Below the pieces are notes generated by a model. The model saw only the letters and a program-made list of their open reading frames with translations, searched no databases and was not told the DNA's origin. A DNA stretch of 49,623 nucleotides from Bacteroidales bacterium (GTDB lineage: Bacteria; Bacteroidota; Bacteroidia; Bacteroidales; GCA-2748055): positions 1-49,623 of the forward strand of contig JAIPBT010000031.1 in NCBI GenBank assembly GCA_021738565.1, read 5' to 3'. Position 1 is the stretch's first letter. Every line of letters starts with the position of its first letter. Positions 1-9,641 of this stretch are shown in pieces. Made by a program: the position numbers and the translations under genes.

Positions 1-236
1 TGTACCGCCTCCGCCGGAGGCACTCCGCGGTTTATATATTACGTAAAGAGTATCCCCATTTTTTTTGGATTTATCATTTGCTGATGTATTGAACTGACCA
101 CCCAGCCCAGGATTCAGTGAAATCAAAGGAGAATTTTGGGGTATGTCCAATTTCACAGGAAGCCATTGCACAGCTGATAAGTCTAATACTATAGCATCAG
201 GAATCGAACTTCAAATGGCTAAATAAATTGCATGAT
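1..236. other. Short flank with GC-rich hairpin, no firm gene
   Basis: This flank lies downstream of the minus-strand sulfatase. Positions 7-21 form a GC-rich inverted repeat (GCCTCC, 3-nt loop, GGAGGC) inside a wider ACCGC/GCGGT context. On the minus strand a frame stays open from about 210 to the window edge, but it has no convincing start and no family I recognise. It could be chance or the edge of a decayed gene. Confidence 0.3.
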
Positions 237-2000
237 CTATTTTTTTTCAACTTCAACCCAGAAAGGGAAATACCTGGTATGGCCAACTCTATAGAAAGGA
301 AGAAATTTCGTTTCAAGGTCATCGAAAATGATACTTTTCATTTCAATTAGATCGGTTTGTTTTTCGTTTCTTACCAGGTTAAAAACAGGAGATGTCTCCA
401 ATAACATGGAACCACCCGGGGGAACCGGCTCTATAAATTTGAACCTGAGATTGTAAGTGCCTTTCATAATTTTAACATTCCAATATCCAAAAATATGTTC
501 CTGTGACCAGATCCCGAATTCACCGGAAGCATCATTTCGATTAAGGTAAACAGGGTTTTCATATTGAGAACCTATCACAATGGGAGGCTGATGGATCATG
601 TGTTCCTCATGTATGAGTTCTTCCAGTGTTTGATCCAACTCATCTTTAAGCGTTTTTGCCATGGCCTCTTCATCTGAGATGATATTCTCATATTCTCCCC
701 GTCCTTTCAGATCATATAATTCAAAATCCTCTATTCCTGAATTGAAATCTGTATTTCCTATAAGCTTAATATTGTTTCTCAACAATGCGACGTTCTTGTA
801 TTTCTCAGGGTATTTTCTTGACCAGTAAAAGAAAAGCGATCTGTCTTCCAGGTTATTTTCGTTGTTCTCAATTGCGGGAACAAGACTTTTGCCGTCGATG
901 ATCCTGTCTCCCGGTACATTTGCATGGCAAAGCTCTGCAAGTGTGGGTAATACATCAATATGGGCCGCAGCAATATCAATGTCCTGGTTTCCTTTGAATT
1001 TACCGGGGTAGGAGATAAAAAAAGGAACGTGAATACCACCTTCATAAACGCTTCCTTTCAATCCCCTGAACCCTCCTACATATCGCCTCTGCTGAGGTCC
1101 GTTGTCGGTAAGGAATATCACTATGGTATTCTCAACAAGATCCAATTTCTCCAGTGATCCGAATAATTTTCCCAGGTTATCGTCTATGTTGGATACCATG
1201 GCATATACCTTCCTGGCATCTTCTTTGTCTTTTTCATTCATTTCCGGCAGCTGATTGTCACCGAATCCTGCTGAAGGGTCAATGTCCTTGTATATATCAT
1301 AGTATTCACCGGGTGCCTGAAGTGGCGTGTGTGGAGCGTTGTATGACAGATAGCAGAAAAATGGTTGGTCATTATTTTCTTGTATGAATTTTATTGCTTC
1401 CTCAGTAAATATATCAGAACAATATCCTTTGTATTTTTCCTTTTTTCCGTTGTGCCACAATACCGGATTGAAATAACTGCTGTCATAATGAAAATATGTT
1501 GTAAAATCTCCAACCTGGCCCATACCTCCGGAAAGGTGATTTACCGATTCATCAAATCCCTGATCAATTGACCTGGAAGGGTAACTGTCGCCGAGGTGCC
1601 ATTTCCCGAAAACCCCGGTATTATACCCCGCATTTTTGAGCATTTCCGCAATTGTAATTTCGTCAGCTGCCATTATCGCACCTCCGTTATAGGTATCCCT
1701 TACACCCGTTCTGAGTGAGTATCTGCCTGTCATAAGGCTCGACCTGGTGGGGGCACAGACAGGTGATACATAAAAGTTCAGGAACCTCGTGCTTTTTTCT
1801 GCAAAATCATCGAGAACCGGTGTGTGTATGTGCGGATTGCCATGGTAGCCGAGATCCCCATACCCCTGATCATCAGTCATAATAAGTATCACATTGGGTC
1901 GTTCATGATTTTCCCCATTGCAACCAGTAAAAAAGAGGATAGATAAAAGGGTAATGATCATCAGCATACCTGGATTTTTCGTAAGGAATGAAATTTTCAT
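237..2000 (-). CDS. Lipoprotein sulfatase (formylglycine-dependent)
   Basis: This is a 587-residue type I sulfatase that hydrolyses sulfate esters, probably on a sulfated glycan. A hydrophobic leader ends in a lipobox-like FTGC (Cys27), so it is predicted to be an envelope lipoprotein. The metal-binding TDDQGYGD block is at about 42-49. The maturation motif CAPTR (Cys82), followed by LMTGR, is the cysteine type that must be converted to formylglycine. GKWHLGD follows further on. The last ~100 residues form an extra beta-rich tail beyond the usual sulfatase fold. It lies 44 bp downstream of the desulfurase-SelD gene and may be the last gene of that operon. Substrate position cannot be read from the sequence. 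No formylglycine-generating enzyme is present in the window. Confidence 0.93.
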   Translation of the reverse strand: MKISFLTKNPGMLMIITLLSILFFTGCNGENHERPNVILIMTDDQGYGDLGYHGNPHIHTPVLDDFAEKSTRFLNFYVSPVCAPTRSSLMTGRYSLRTGVRDTYNGGAIMAADEITIAEMLKNAGYNTGVFGKWHLGDSYPSRSIDQGFDESVNHLSGGMGQVGDFTTYFHYDSSYFNPVLWHNGKKEKYKGYCSDIFTEEAIKFIQENNDQPFFCYLSYNAPHTPLQAPGEYYDIYKDIDPSAGFGDNQLPEMNEKDKEDARKVYAMVSNIDDNLGKLFGSLEKLDLVENTIVIFLTDNGPQQRRYVGGFRGLKGSVYEGGIHVPFFISYPGKFKGNQDIDIAAAHIDVLPTLAELCHANVPGDRIIDGKSLVPAIENNENNLEDRSLFFYWSRKYPEKYKNVALLRNNIKLIGNTDFNSGIEDFELYDLKGRGEYENIISDEEAMAKTLKDELDQTLEELIHEEHMIHQPPIVIGSQYENPVYLNRNDASGEFGIWSQEHIFGYWNVKIMKGTYNLRFKFIEPVPPGGSMLLETSPVFNLVRNEKQTDLIEMKSIIFDDLETKFLPFYRVGHTRYFPFWVEVEKK

Positions 2001-2044
2001 GAGCTATAGTATTTTTATATATAATGATTTGTGAAATGTGAGCG

Positions 2045-4249
2045 TCAGCTGATGGTTATTTTTCCCGGCCCTTGTGCGGTAAAGGAACCGATAATACAGG
2101 CACCGGTAACTTCTTTGTCAATCATTTCCGAAATGCATGTTTCCGCTTCTTTTTCAGGAATTGAAATTAGTAGTCCCCCTGATGTCTGGGCATCACTCAT
2201 CATTAATTGCCGGGTACGGCTGTGGCTCCCAAAATCAACATGTTTCTTAACAAAATCAAGGTTTTTATAAGTTCCTCCGGGTATGACTCCTGCAGTTGCA
2301 AATGAGCTTACCTCCCTGATAAAGGGCAGCTTCTCAAATTGCAGTTCTGCATTGCATGACGAAGCACGACACATTTCCAGCAGATGTCCGAGCATCCCAA
2401 AACCAGTGATATCGGTACATGCATTGACCGTAAATTTACTCATAACAGCTGCAGCATCAGCATTAAGAGATGACATGAGTGCGATCACTTCCTGTTGCAG
2501 ATCCCCGGATACCATGCCCCTTTTTATAGCTGTACTTAATATGCCGGTTCCCAGCGGTTTGGTGAGTATAAGCATATCACCGGGTTTCGATCCGGAATTT
2601 CTTATCACTTTTTCCGGGTGGATAATACCGGTTACAACCATGCCGTATTTTGGTTCAGGATCCTCAATCGAGTGCCCGCCTATTATGGAAATGCCTGCCT
2701 CACCTGCTTTATCTGCCGCCCCTTTCAATATTTCCTGCAGCACTGTAATCGGGAGAGTATTTTCCGGGAATGCAACGATATTCATGGCAAACAGTGGCGT
2801 TGCCCCCATGGCATAAATATCGCTGAGCGCGTTTGCAGCTGCAATGGAACCAAAATCATACGGATCATCAACGATAGGAGTGAAAAAATCCAGGGATTGC
2901 ACTATGGCAGTTTCTTTATTTATTCTGTAAACCGCAGCATCATCTGATGTTTCAGTCCCCACGATTATTTTTTCATCCATCCTGAAAGGGATGGAAGAAA
3001 GGATTTTTTCCAGTTGATCAGGCTGAATTTTACATGCACAACCAAGTCCGTGTGTATATTGAGTCAACCTGAATTTACCTTGTTCTTTCTTTTGAATCTT
3101 TGATTTCCCTCCAGTTGCAGGCATAAGTGATCTTACTGTATTCGTAATCTCATTGGCGGCCAGTTTCATCTCTTCCAATGTGTTGTCTCTTCCTGTAGAT
3201 AACCTGATCGTTCCCATGGCAAATTCAATGGGTACTTTCATCGCACTAAGTACAGCAGAAACGTCTATGGTCTCGGAATGGCAGGCAGCTCCGGCCGATG
3301 CGGCAACATTGTCCAACCTTGCCACAAGCGTATTGGCTTCAATGTTTGGAAATGAAATACTCAGTGTGTTGGGAAGCCTTTTTTCAGGGTGCCCGTTCAG
3401 CCTTACATCCGGCAGCTCCCTTTTAATCAGACCGAACAGTTCGTCGCGCATTTTTGTATAGTGCTGCTGATATTTGTCAAGGTCCTTCAAGGCAATTTCA
3501 CAGGCTTTTCCAAGTCCTGCAATCTCGAGGACATTTTCTGTGCCTGCCCTGAGATTCTGCTCATGATCAGCGCCGTGAATCAGTTTCTCAAGTTCAATGC
3601 CGGATTTGATGTAAAGGGCTCCGATACCTTTGGGTGCATAAAGTTTATGTCCTGCAATGCTCAGCAGATCAACTCCCAATGATTCCACACGGGTTTCTAT
3701 TTTCCCGGCTGATTGCGCAGCATCCGTATGAAAAACAATCCGATGCTTCCTTGTGATCTCTGCAATTCGACTGATTGGTTGAATGGTCCCGACCTCATTG
3801 TTTGCATGCATTACTGTTACAAGGATCGTTTCAGGTCTGATTGCCCTTCGGATGTCATCAGGATCAACCATTCCATATTTATCCACACCGATATAGCTGA
3901 CTTCAAAGCCATTTTTTTCGAGGTATCTGCACACTTCAAAAACTGCGGGATGTTCAATTGTTGTGGTAATTATGTGATTGCCTTTATTTTTTCCGGCATA
4001 TGCTGCACCTTTGATGGCATAATTATTTGATTCAGTTCCGCCGCTGGTGAATATTATTTCTGAGGAGTCACAGCCGATGAGTTCGGCTACCTGGCCACGG
4101 GCTTTTTCAACTGCCAGCTTTGTTGTTACTCCGTATGCATGTGTGCTGGAAGGATTGCCGAAGTATTCATCCAGAAACGGACGCATGACTTCTGCAACTT
4201 CGGGAGCAATTGGTGTTGTTGCATTGTGGTCAAGGTATATGGGGGACAT
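2045..4249 (-). CDS. selD: Cysteine desulfurase-selenide water dikinase fusion (NifS-SelD)
   Basis: This is a 734-residue two-domain protein. Residues 1 to ~380 are a NifS/IscS-like PLP-dependent cysteine desulfurase, with LDHNATTP at the N-terminus, the PLP lysine in SIAGHKLY (Lys202) and the catalytic cysteine in SAGAACHS (Cys323). After a short charged linker, residues ~393-734 are selenophosphate synthetase; HGLGCACK carries the catalytic Cys404 and Lys407, matching Cys17 and Lys20 of the E. coli enzyme. The active residue is Cys, not selenocysteine. The desulfurase half may mobilise selenium directly for the SelD half. I chose the ATG at 4249; an upstream TTG at 4276 would overlap uxuA. 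The gene follows uxuA by 10 bp, so they are probably co-transcribed. No SelA, SelB or other selenium-using gene is in the window. Confidence 0.93.
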   Translation of the reverse strand: MSPIYLDHNATTPIAPEVAEVMRPFLDEYFGNPSSTHAYGVTTKLAVEKARGQVAELIGCDSSEIIFTSGGTESNNYAIKGAAYAGKNKGNHIITTTIEHPAVFEVCRYLEKNGFEVSYIGVDKYGMVDPDDIRRAIRPETILVTVMHANNEVGTIQPISRIAEITRKHRIVFHTDAAQSAGKIETRVESLGVDLLSIAGHKLYAPKGIGALYIKSGIELEKLIHGADHEQNLRAGTENVLEIAGLGKACEIALKDLDKYQQHYTKMRDELFGLIKRELPDVRLNGHPEKRLPNTLSISFPNIEANTLVARLDNVAASAGAACHSETIDVSAVLSAMKVPIEFAMGTIRLSTGRDNTLEEMKLAANEITNTVRSLMPATGGKSKIQKKEQGKFRLTQYTHGLGCACKIQPDQLEKILSSIPFRMDEKIIVGTETSDDAAVYRINKETAIVQSLDFFTPIVDDPYDFGSIAAANALSDIYAMGATPLFAMNIVAFPENTLPITVLQEILKGAADKAGEAGISIIGGHSIEDPEPKYGMVVTGIIHPEKVIRNSGSKPGDMLILTKPLGTGILSTAIKRGMVSGDLQQEVIALMSSLNADAAAVMSKFTVNACTDITGFGMLGHLLEMCRASSCNAELQFEKLPFIREVSSFATAGVIPGGTYKNLDFVKKHVDFGSHSRTRQLMMSDAQTSGGLLISIPEKEAETCISEMIDKEVTGACIIGSFTAQGPGKITIS

Positions 4250-4259
4250 ATGTTTTGTA

Positions 4260-5423
4260 TTATAAGGTATGTTCAAATGCCTTTATTAAACCGCGCAGTT
4301 CGGCCAGTGCTTTTAACCTGCCTATTGCAGGATAGCCCGGGTAGGTCTGTTGCTCAAAGTCCTTCATTACAGACTGTCCGTGATCAGGTCTGAACGGGAT
4401 TGGGCAGTCAAATCCCCTGTTTTTTTGCTCAATAACCAGGAGTTTTACAATCGCAGTCATATCCAGGGAGCCTTCAAAAATTTTCGACTCATAAAAGCTG
4501 CCATCCGGTTCTTTCTTTACATTGCGGAGGTGTACGAATGATATTCTTCCGGAAAAATTTTCGAGCATCTTTAATACATTATTACTTTTATTTGCACCGA
4601 ATGTTCCTGTGCAAAAGCACAATGCATTTGAATCACTGTTAAATGCTCCCGTGATGTACTCCAGGTCCTCCCGGGTTGATACAATTCGCGGCAGTCCGAA
4701 AATAGAGAAGGGCGGGTCGTCTGCATGGATTGAAAGTATAATGTTAAGTTTTTTTGCTACCGGAAGAACCTTTTCCATAAACCAGGAAAAATTTCTGCGC
4801 AGTCCTTCCTTCCCGAGCCTGTGGTATATCTCCAGTTTTTTCCTGAACTCCTCCAGGGGAATATCATCAACAGTTCCGGGAAGTCCCATTAAAATGATCT
4901 TGATTAACCTCTTCCTGGAAATACGATCAAGTTCAGCATTTCTTTTTTCAGCTTCTTTAACGGTATCCGGGTCATAATCTTTTTCCGCATCTTTTCTTTT
5001 CAGTATAAAGATGTCGAAGCATGCAATGTCAACAGCATCATAGCGGATTGTCTTTGCACCGTCCGGTTCGTAAAAATCAAGATCTGTCCTGGTCCAGTCT
5101 GTGAGGGCCATAAAATTATAGACCACATGATTGACACCTTCATCTGAGAGGTTTTCGAGAGATCGGATATAATTCCGGATATACATGTCCCTGTCTGAAT
5201 TTCCTGTCTTGATGGACTTATGCACTGGCAGACTTTCAACCACATCCCAGTCATAATCATACTTTGACAGCAATTCGATTCTTTTTCTGATTTCGCTGCG
5301 CGTCCACACATTTCCATTTGGAACATGGTGGAGTGACGTTACAATTCCTTCAACTCCGGCTTGCCTGATATCTTTAAGTGTTACCGGATCTCCGGGTCCG
5401 AACCATCTCCAGGTCTGTTTCAT
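4260..5423 (-). CDS. uxuA: Mannonate dehydratase UxuA
   Basis: This 387-residue protein matches the full length of UxuA. It begins with the characteristic MKQTWRWFGPGDPV, followed by GVEGIVTSLHHVP. UxuA dehydrates D-mannonate to 2-keto-3-deoxy-D-gluconate in cytoplasmic hexuronate catabolism. The metal-binding region with LSIHADDPP and the C-terminal FRPDHGQ are both present. It starts 2 bp after the SDR gene stops, so the two are almost certainly one operon, with the SDR supplying mannonate from fructuronate. Other pathway genes (uxaC, kdgK, kdgA) are not in the window. Confidence 0.96.
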   Translation of the reverse strand: MKQTWRWFGPGDPVTLKDIRQAGVEGIVTSLHHVPNGNVWTRSEIRKRIELLSKYDYDWDVVESLPVHKSIKTGNSDRDMYIRNYIRSLENLSDEGVNHVVYNFMALTDWTRTDLDFYEPDGAKTIRYDAVDIACFDIFILKRKDAEKDYDPDTVKEAEKRNAELDRISRKRLIKIILMGLPGTVDDIPLEEFRKKLEIYHRLGKEGLRRNFSWFMEKVLPVAKKLNIILSIHADDPPFSIFGLPRIVSTREDLEYITGAFNSDSNALCFCTGTFGANKSNNVLKMLENFSGRISFVHLRNVKKEPDGSFYESKIFEGSLDMTAIVKLLVIEQKNRGFDCPIPFRPDHGQSVMKDFEQQTYPGYPAIGRLKALAELRGLIKAFEHTL

Positions 5424-5425
5424 TT

Positions 5426-6244
5426 CTATACTCCGCTGAATTTACTGAATCCTCCGTCTACCGGCACAATTGCTCCTGTGACAAATCTTGATTCGTCGCT
5501 GCACAGCCATACAAGCGTACTGATAAGTTCTTCCGGTTTGCCAAGTCTTCCTGCCGGGGTGTGCTCAATTATTTTTTCCGCCCTGTTGGTCAACGAACCG
5601 TCCTCATTTGTAAGGATTTTCTGATTCTGCTTTGATATGAAGAAGCCGGGTGCGATTGCATTGATCCTTATCCTGTCTCCCGTGTGTGCGCCCAGTTCCA
5701 TCGACATCCATTTGGTAAAGCTTTCTATTGCAGATTTTGCCAGTGAATACCCCATAACTCGTGATACCGACCTTTCCGCTGCCATTGAAGATATATTTAT
5801 GATAGAGCCATTGCCTTCCCTGATCATAAGCGGGCCGAAAATAAGTGTGGGATAGACAGAACCTAGAAGGTTCAGGTCGATGGTCTTACGTATGTTTTTA
5901 AGCTGAATATCAAATATAGTTTGGCCCGGTTGCTGTATTGCTTCATGGATGTGTCCCCCAGCAGCATTTACAAGTATATCAATCTTTCCGTGTTTTGTAC
6001 GTATGGATTCCCGGATTTCAACAAGCCTTTCTTCATCGAGCACATCGGCCTGGAATCCCTCTATAGGAAATCCTTTTTCTGAAAATTCCTTTACAGTTGC
6101 ATCAATTTTTTCCGGGGTTCTTCCAATTATGATTACATGGGCTCCATGCACAAGCAGTCCCATTGACATTGATTTGCCAAGCACTCCGGCACCTCCGGTA
6201 ATCACTGCAATTTTACCTGACAGATCAAAATGGTTGTTTTTCAT
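5426..6244 (-). CDS. SDR-family oxidoreductase, probable D-mannonate oxidoreductase
   Basis: This is a 272-residue short-chain dehydrogenase. The Rossmann motif TGGAGVLG is at 16-23, NAAGG is near 93-97, and the catalytic set is Ser152/153, Tyr166 and Lys170 (YSLAK). The C-terminal GAIVPVDGGFSKFSG is typical of the family. Its position 2 bp upstream of uxuA makes fructuronate reduction to mannonate the most likely job, replacing the unrelated UxuB. A KduD-like role on keto-deoxy sugars cannot be excluded. Upstream, a dispersed repeat (6261-6325) ends 16 nt before the start codon and may be part of the leader. Confidence 0.88.
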   Translation of the reverse strand: MKNNHFDLSGKIAVITGGAGVLGKSMSMGLLVHGAHVIIIGRTPEKIDATVKEFSEKGFPIEGFQADVLDEERLVEIRESIRTKHGKIDILVNAAGGHIHEAIQQPGQTIFDIQLKNIRKTIDLNLLGSVYPTLIFGPLMIREGNGSIINISSMAAERSVSRVMGYSLAKSAIESFTKWMSMELGAHTGDRIRINAIAPGFFISKQNQKILTNEDGSLTNRAEKIIEHTPAGRLGKPEELISTLVWLCSDESRFVTGAIVPVDGGFSKFSGV

Positions 6245-6548
6245 TTGTTAAGGGCCTTTCTATTTAGTGTCAGAAGGAAAACTCATATTATTTAGCTGTG
6301 CTTGATAAGAAAACGTCAAGAGCAAGGCCTGCGATGACTGAAAAACAGGAGTTTACTGATCGTAAATGACTGTTTTGAAGTCGAGCATAACGCAGCTATT
6401 GGCGTTTTCTTGCAAGCACTAATTAATCGTACATTATATAAACGTGGTTAACATCATGATTGTTTGTTTACCATGTGGGTCTGATTCCAGGGGCATATGG
6501 GAACCTTCTTTGCATGTACTTTTCAAGCTCACCCTCCGGCTGAGTTAT
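6245..6548. other. Intergenic region with inverted and dispersed repeats
   Basis: There is no convincing gene in this ~300 bp gap between typA and the SDR gene. It holds the 65-bp repeat copy at 6261-6325. It also holds an inverted repeat pairing 6298-6315 (GTGCTTGATAAGAAAACG) with the GCGTTTTCTTGCAAGCAC segment near 6400-6420. The remainder up to the typA stop shows nothing recognisable. Confidence 0.6.
6261..6325 (-). repeat. Dispersed 65-bp repeat, copy A (leader-like position)
   Basis: Read on the minus strand, this segment aligns to 11566-11630 on the plus strand with about 57 of 65 positions identical (hand alignment, no gaps). It contains two versions of a GTTTTCTT...CACTAAATA-type block. 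It ends 16 nt before the SDR start codon, in the same orientation, as expected for a transcribed leader or a mobile palindromic element. Confidence 0.6.
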
Positions 6549-8351
6549 CTATCCGATATTTTTATTCCTTTTCCGGTCATGTTCTTTTAGTAAGATCTTT
6601 CTCATCCGGATATGTGCAGGAGTTACCTCAACATATTCATCTACACCAATATATTCCATGGCTTCTTCCAGTGAGAATTTTATCGCTGGCGCGATCGAAG
6701 TTTTTTCATCGGAGCCTGAAGCCCGCATATTGGTCAGCTTCTTTGTTTTTGTGACATTCACAACGAGATCGTCTTGTCTTGTATTTTCCCCTATTACCTG
6801 TCCTTCATAGATCTCTGCATTCGGTTCAATAAAGAAACTTCCCCTGTCCTGGAGTTTGTCAATTGAATATGCGATGGCTGTTCCGGTTTCCATCGCGATG
6901 AGCGCTCCATTCCTCTTCGAGGATAATTCACCTTTCCATGGTTCATAATCTTTAAAGCGATGAGATATCACAGCTTCTCCTTCAGTGGCAGTAAGAATAG
7001 GATTTGACAACCCTATCAATCCGCGTGCGGTTATTTTGAATTCAAGGTTTACCCTGTTGTCTTTTTTCTCAATATTGATGATGTCACCTTTTCTTTTGGT
7101 AACAATCTCAATTACCTTTCCTGAAAATTCTTCAGCAACATTCACAAACATCAGCTCCACGGGTTCGTGTTTGAAACCATTGATCTCCTTGATTACTACC
7201 TTGGGTTGACCGAGCTGCATTTCGTAACCTTCACGGCGCATTGTTTCCACCAGTACCGAAAGATGCAGGATGCCCCTGCCATACACTATGAAACTATCAG
7301 GCGAGGAAGTTTCCTCTACTTTCAGGGCCAGGTTCTTTTCTGTTTCCCTGAAAAGTCTTTCCCTTAGATAATTGGAAGTAACGTACTTTCCGTCTTTTCC
7401 AAAGAATGGTGAATTATTTATCGTGAAGAGCATGCTCATGGTCGGCTCATCTACTTCAATGGATGTGAGTGGTTCAGGATTTTCAGAATCAGCAACAGTA
7501 TCTCCGATATCAAAATTCTCAAGGCCGACGATCGCTACAATCTCCCCGGACCTGATTTCCTGTTTTGTTTTCTCCTTTCCCAGTCCTTCAAATGTAAACA
7601 GTTCTTTTATCTGTGACTTGTGTTTTTCACCATTGCGCTGGATTACCAAGACATTGTCGCCCATTTTTATGCTTCCCCTGTGTATTTTCCCCACTGCTAT
7701 ACGTCCTGTGAAAGAAGAATAATCCAGCGAAGTAATTCTCATCTGAAGAGTTCCCGGATTTTCTATTGCAGGCGGAATGTGCTCCAGGATGGTATCCAGC
7801 AAATATGTAAAATCTCCCGTGGGGGATTCCCAGTCAGCTCCCATCCATCCCTGTTTTGAAGATCCGTAAACAACAGGATAGTCTAATTGGTCTTCGCTTG
7901 CTTCCAATGAGAACATAAGCTCAAATACGAGCTCATTGGCGTCCTCAGGATTGCAATTTGGTTTGTCCACTTTGTTGATCACCACAATGACTTTGAGTCC
8001 AAGCTGCAGTGCTTTCTGAAGTACGAACCTTGTCTGTGGCATTGGGCCTTCGAATGCATCAACCAGCAGAAGAACGCCATCTGCCATGTTTAGCACGCGT
8101 TCCACTTCACCACCAAAATCTGAATGACCCGGTGTGTCGATGATATTTATTTTTGTGTCCCTGTACTTTACTGAAACATTTTTGGAAAGAATGGTAATTC
8201 CTTTCTCCCTTTCAAGGTCATTTGAGTCGAGAATCAGATTCTGAACATCCTGGTTCGCCCTGAATAAATTGGATTGGTGTAAAATCCTGTCTACCATTGT
8301 TGTTTTTCCATGGTCAACATGAGCGATGATCGCTATATTTCTTATTTCCAT
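6549..8351 (-). CDS. typA: Translational GTPase TypA/BipA
   Basis: This 600-residue ribosome-associated GTPase is full length. The N-terminus has the P-loop [12 protein letters not shown], switch [14 protein letters not shown] and the guanine-specificity motif NKVD. EF-G-like domains II, III and V follow, then the BipA C-terminal domain with RGLIGL and the late EYVEVTP. The family acts in ribosome assembly and stress or low-temperature growth. It is a single-copy housekeeping gene, apparently transcribed alone from a promoter just upstream. Confidence 0.97.
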   Translation of the reverse strand: MEIRNIAIIAHVDHGKTTMVDRILHQSNLFRANQDVQNLILDSNDLEREKGITILSKNVSVKYRDTKINIIDTPGHSDFGGEVERVLNMADGVLLLVDAFEGPMPQTRFVLQKALQLGLKVIVVINKVDKPNCNPEDANELVFELMFSLEASEDQLDYPVVYGSSKQGWMGADWESPTGDFTYLLDTILEHIPPAIENPGTLQMRITSLDYSSFTGRIAVGKIHRGSIKMGDNVLVIQRNGEKHKSQIKELFTFEGLGKEKTKQEIRSGEIVAIVGLENFDIGDTVADSENPEPLTSIEVDEPTMSMLFTINNSPFFGKDGKYVTSNYLRERLFRETEKNLALKVEETSSPDSFIVYGRGILHLSVLVETMRREGYEMQLGQPKVVIKEINGFKHEPVELMFVNVAEEFSGKVIEIVTKRKGDIINIEKKDNRVNLEFKITARGLIGLSNPILTATEGEAVISHRFKDYEPWKGELSSKRNGALIAMETGTAIAYSIDKLQDRGSFFIEPNAEIYEGQVIGENTRQDDLVVNVTKTKKLTNMRASGSDEKTSIAPAIKFSLEEAMEYIGVDEYVEVTPAHIRMRKILLKEHDRKRNKNIG

Positions 8352-8375
8352 TTAGGCTTGTTACAATTGAGGCTG

Positions 8376-8383
8376 CAAAGGTA
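8376..8383 (-). promoter_or_regulatory. Bacteroidota -7 box for typA
   Basis: On the minus strand the sequence is TACCTTTG, matching the Bacteroidota -7 consensus TAnnTTTG, 24 nt upstream of the typA start codon. No clear -33 TTTG was found at the expected spacing. Confidence 0.5.
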
Positions 8384-8417
8384 GTTAAAAAAATGGCCTT
8401 TGGCTCATGGCTATAAT

Positions 8418-9356
8418 TCAATCGCAGAAGCTATAGGTCTGGGGAAGGTCACATTTTTCTCCGTTCTTAAACACGCGGTGAATATTGAAGGATTCACCCT
8501 TGAGAGTTCTATTTATAAATTGGAGCACAGTGAAGGTCTCCTCACCGTAAAAAGGGGTGCCAGCGTGTTTGTGACCATCTCCGCAGTAACTCATAAGCTG
8601 GGAATTCCCGTTTAAAGCGGTAATTTTTTCGTGAATTGCGAGGCTTCCAAAAAACATCATATACCCGGATGCAGTCGGATCACAATAATGGTGAGGAGCC
8701 ATGTGATAGGGTACCAGAGGATCACAGGTTCCATGATAGCATAAAGTGGGCATTACTGTGCTTTTATTGATCATATTCAGGTCAAGTATGGCCCCCGCTC
8801 CCGAAATTACGCCCGCATATCTGAAAGTTCCGGATAATGTGTCAGGGAAAAAATTAGCAGCCGATGTATCCCAATAGGCTGCTTGTAAAACAGCTTCGGC
8901 TCCTGCACTGGAACCAGCAAGAAAGATCCTGTTTGTATCAATATTAAAGGAATCATAATGACTTATAAACCATTGTGTTGCAATTCTTGACTGGTATGCT
9001 GCCAATTGAATGGCTTTTATTTTTTCAGATTGCATTCCTTCACAGCTGAAGTTCTTTCCTTTCATATAAAGTGTATAAGTAATTGATGCGGCACTGACGC
9101 CACTATCGGAAAGTATTTGGCAGAAAGGATGTCCATGACTTCTCTCACCATTAGAAAATCCACCACCATGCACAAAAATCACCAGGGGTGATCTTACTGC
9201 GGAATCACCGGGTCGAAAAAAGTCAAGTTCCAAGGAAGCAGAGTCATTTTTCAGGTAGGTTACTGTGCTGAAGTCGAATTCAGTTTCCTGTGCATCGACT
9301 TTTATGATAGGGATTATTAATAGAATGCTGATTATATAACAAATAAGACTTTTCAT
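8418..9356 (-). CDS. Exported alpha/beta-hydrolase, carboxylesterase-like
   Basis: This 312-residue protein has an N-terminal signal peptide ending near VDA (residues 1-22). The oxyanion motif HGGGF is at 63-67 and the nucleophile motif GSSAG puts Ser150 as the catalytic serine. A late GDGHKHAG likely carries the catalytic His. This layout fits the BD-FAE/acetyl-esterase branch of the alpha/beta-hydrolase superfamily, whose members often remove acyl decorations from glycans in the periplasm. The C-terminal ~30 residues, with two Cys, are an extra tail. It appears to be a single transcription unit; substrate unknown. Confidence 0.82.
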   Translation of the reverse strand: MKSLICYIISILLIIPIIKVDAQETEFDFSTVTYLKNDSASLELDFFRPGDSAVRSPLVIFVHGGGFSNGERSHGHPFCQILSDSGVSAASITYTLYMKGKNFSCEGMQSEKIKAIQLAAYQSRIATQWFISHYDSFNIDTNRIFLAGSSAGAEAVLQAAYWDTSAANFFPDTLSGTFRYAGVISGAGAILDLNMINKSTVMPTLCYHGTCDPLVPYHMAPHHYCDPTASGYMMFFGSLAIHEKITALNGNSQLMSYCGDGHKHAGTPFYGEETFTVLQFINRTLKGESFNIHRVFKNGEKCDLPQTYSFCD

Positions 9357-9457
9357 GGAGAGAACATTGATTTACTTACATTAATAATAAAAAGCTGTAA
9401 AGCTAGAAAATAATGAGAAAAATTTATGATACATTAAGAATTTTTGAAATTGCCGGG

Positions 9458-9607
9458 CTATTCTTTAAGTATATATTTTCCCCTGATCAGGTTAAATGAA
9501 TCATTTTCTTTTCTGCCGCAGAAGATCATTGTAAAGTATAATCCATCACCGCTTGACCATTTATTGGAAAAATTCCAAAAAAAAGTATTGAGAGGGATAT
9601 TATTCAT
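9458..9607 (-). pseudogene. C-terminal remnant of a decayed exported protein
   Basis: The frame encodes about 49 residues including NKWSSGDGLYFTMIFCGR and NDSFNLIRGKYIL. This looks like the last beta-strands of exported beta-propeller or glycosidase-like proteins, which typically end with a KWS.DG..F...F.G...NDSFN pattern. Nothing resembling the rest of such a protein lies upstream; the frame runs straight into the 3' end of the neighbouring gene in a different phase. I infer a truncated remnant rather than a live small gene. Confidence 0.4.
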
Positions 9608-9641
9608 GGAAATATATCGGTTCAAACCATCAATGTACTTT

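Noticed and set aside
1-210. Minus-strand open frame running off the window edge
   Set aside because: No good start, no recognised similarity, and it begins directly after a stop; cannot be separated from chance.
2283-2816. 177-codon plus-strand frame opposite the SelD half
   Set aside because: It is a shadow of the strongly conserved selD coding sequence on the minus strand; it has no recognisable motif.
2045-4249. Selenocysteine in SelD
   Set aside because: The active-site codon encodes Cys404, and no in-frame TGA with SECIS-like structure was seen there.
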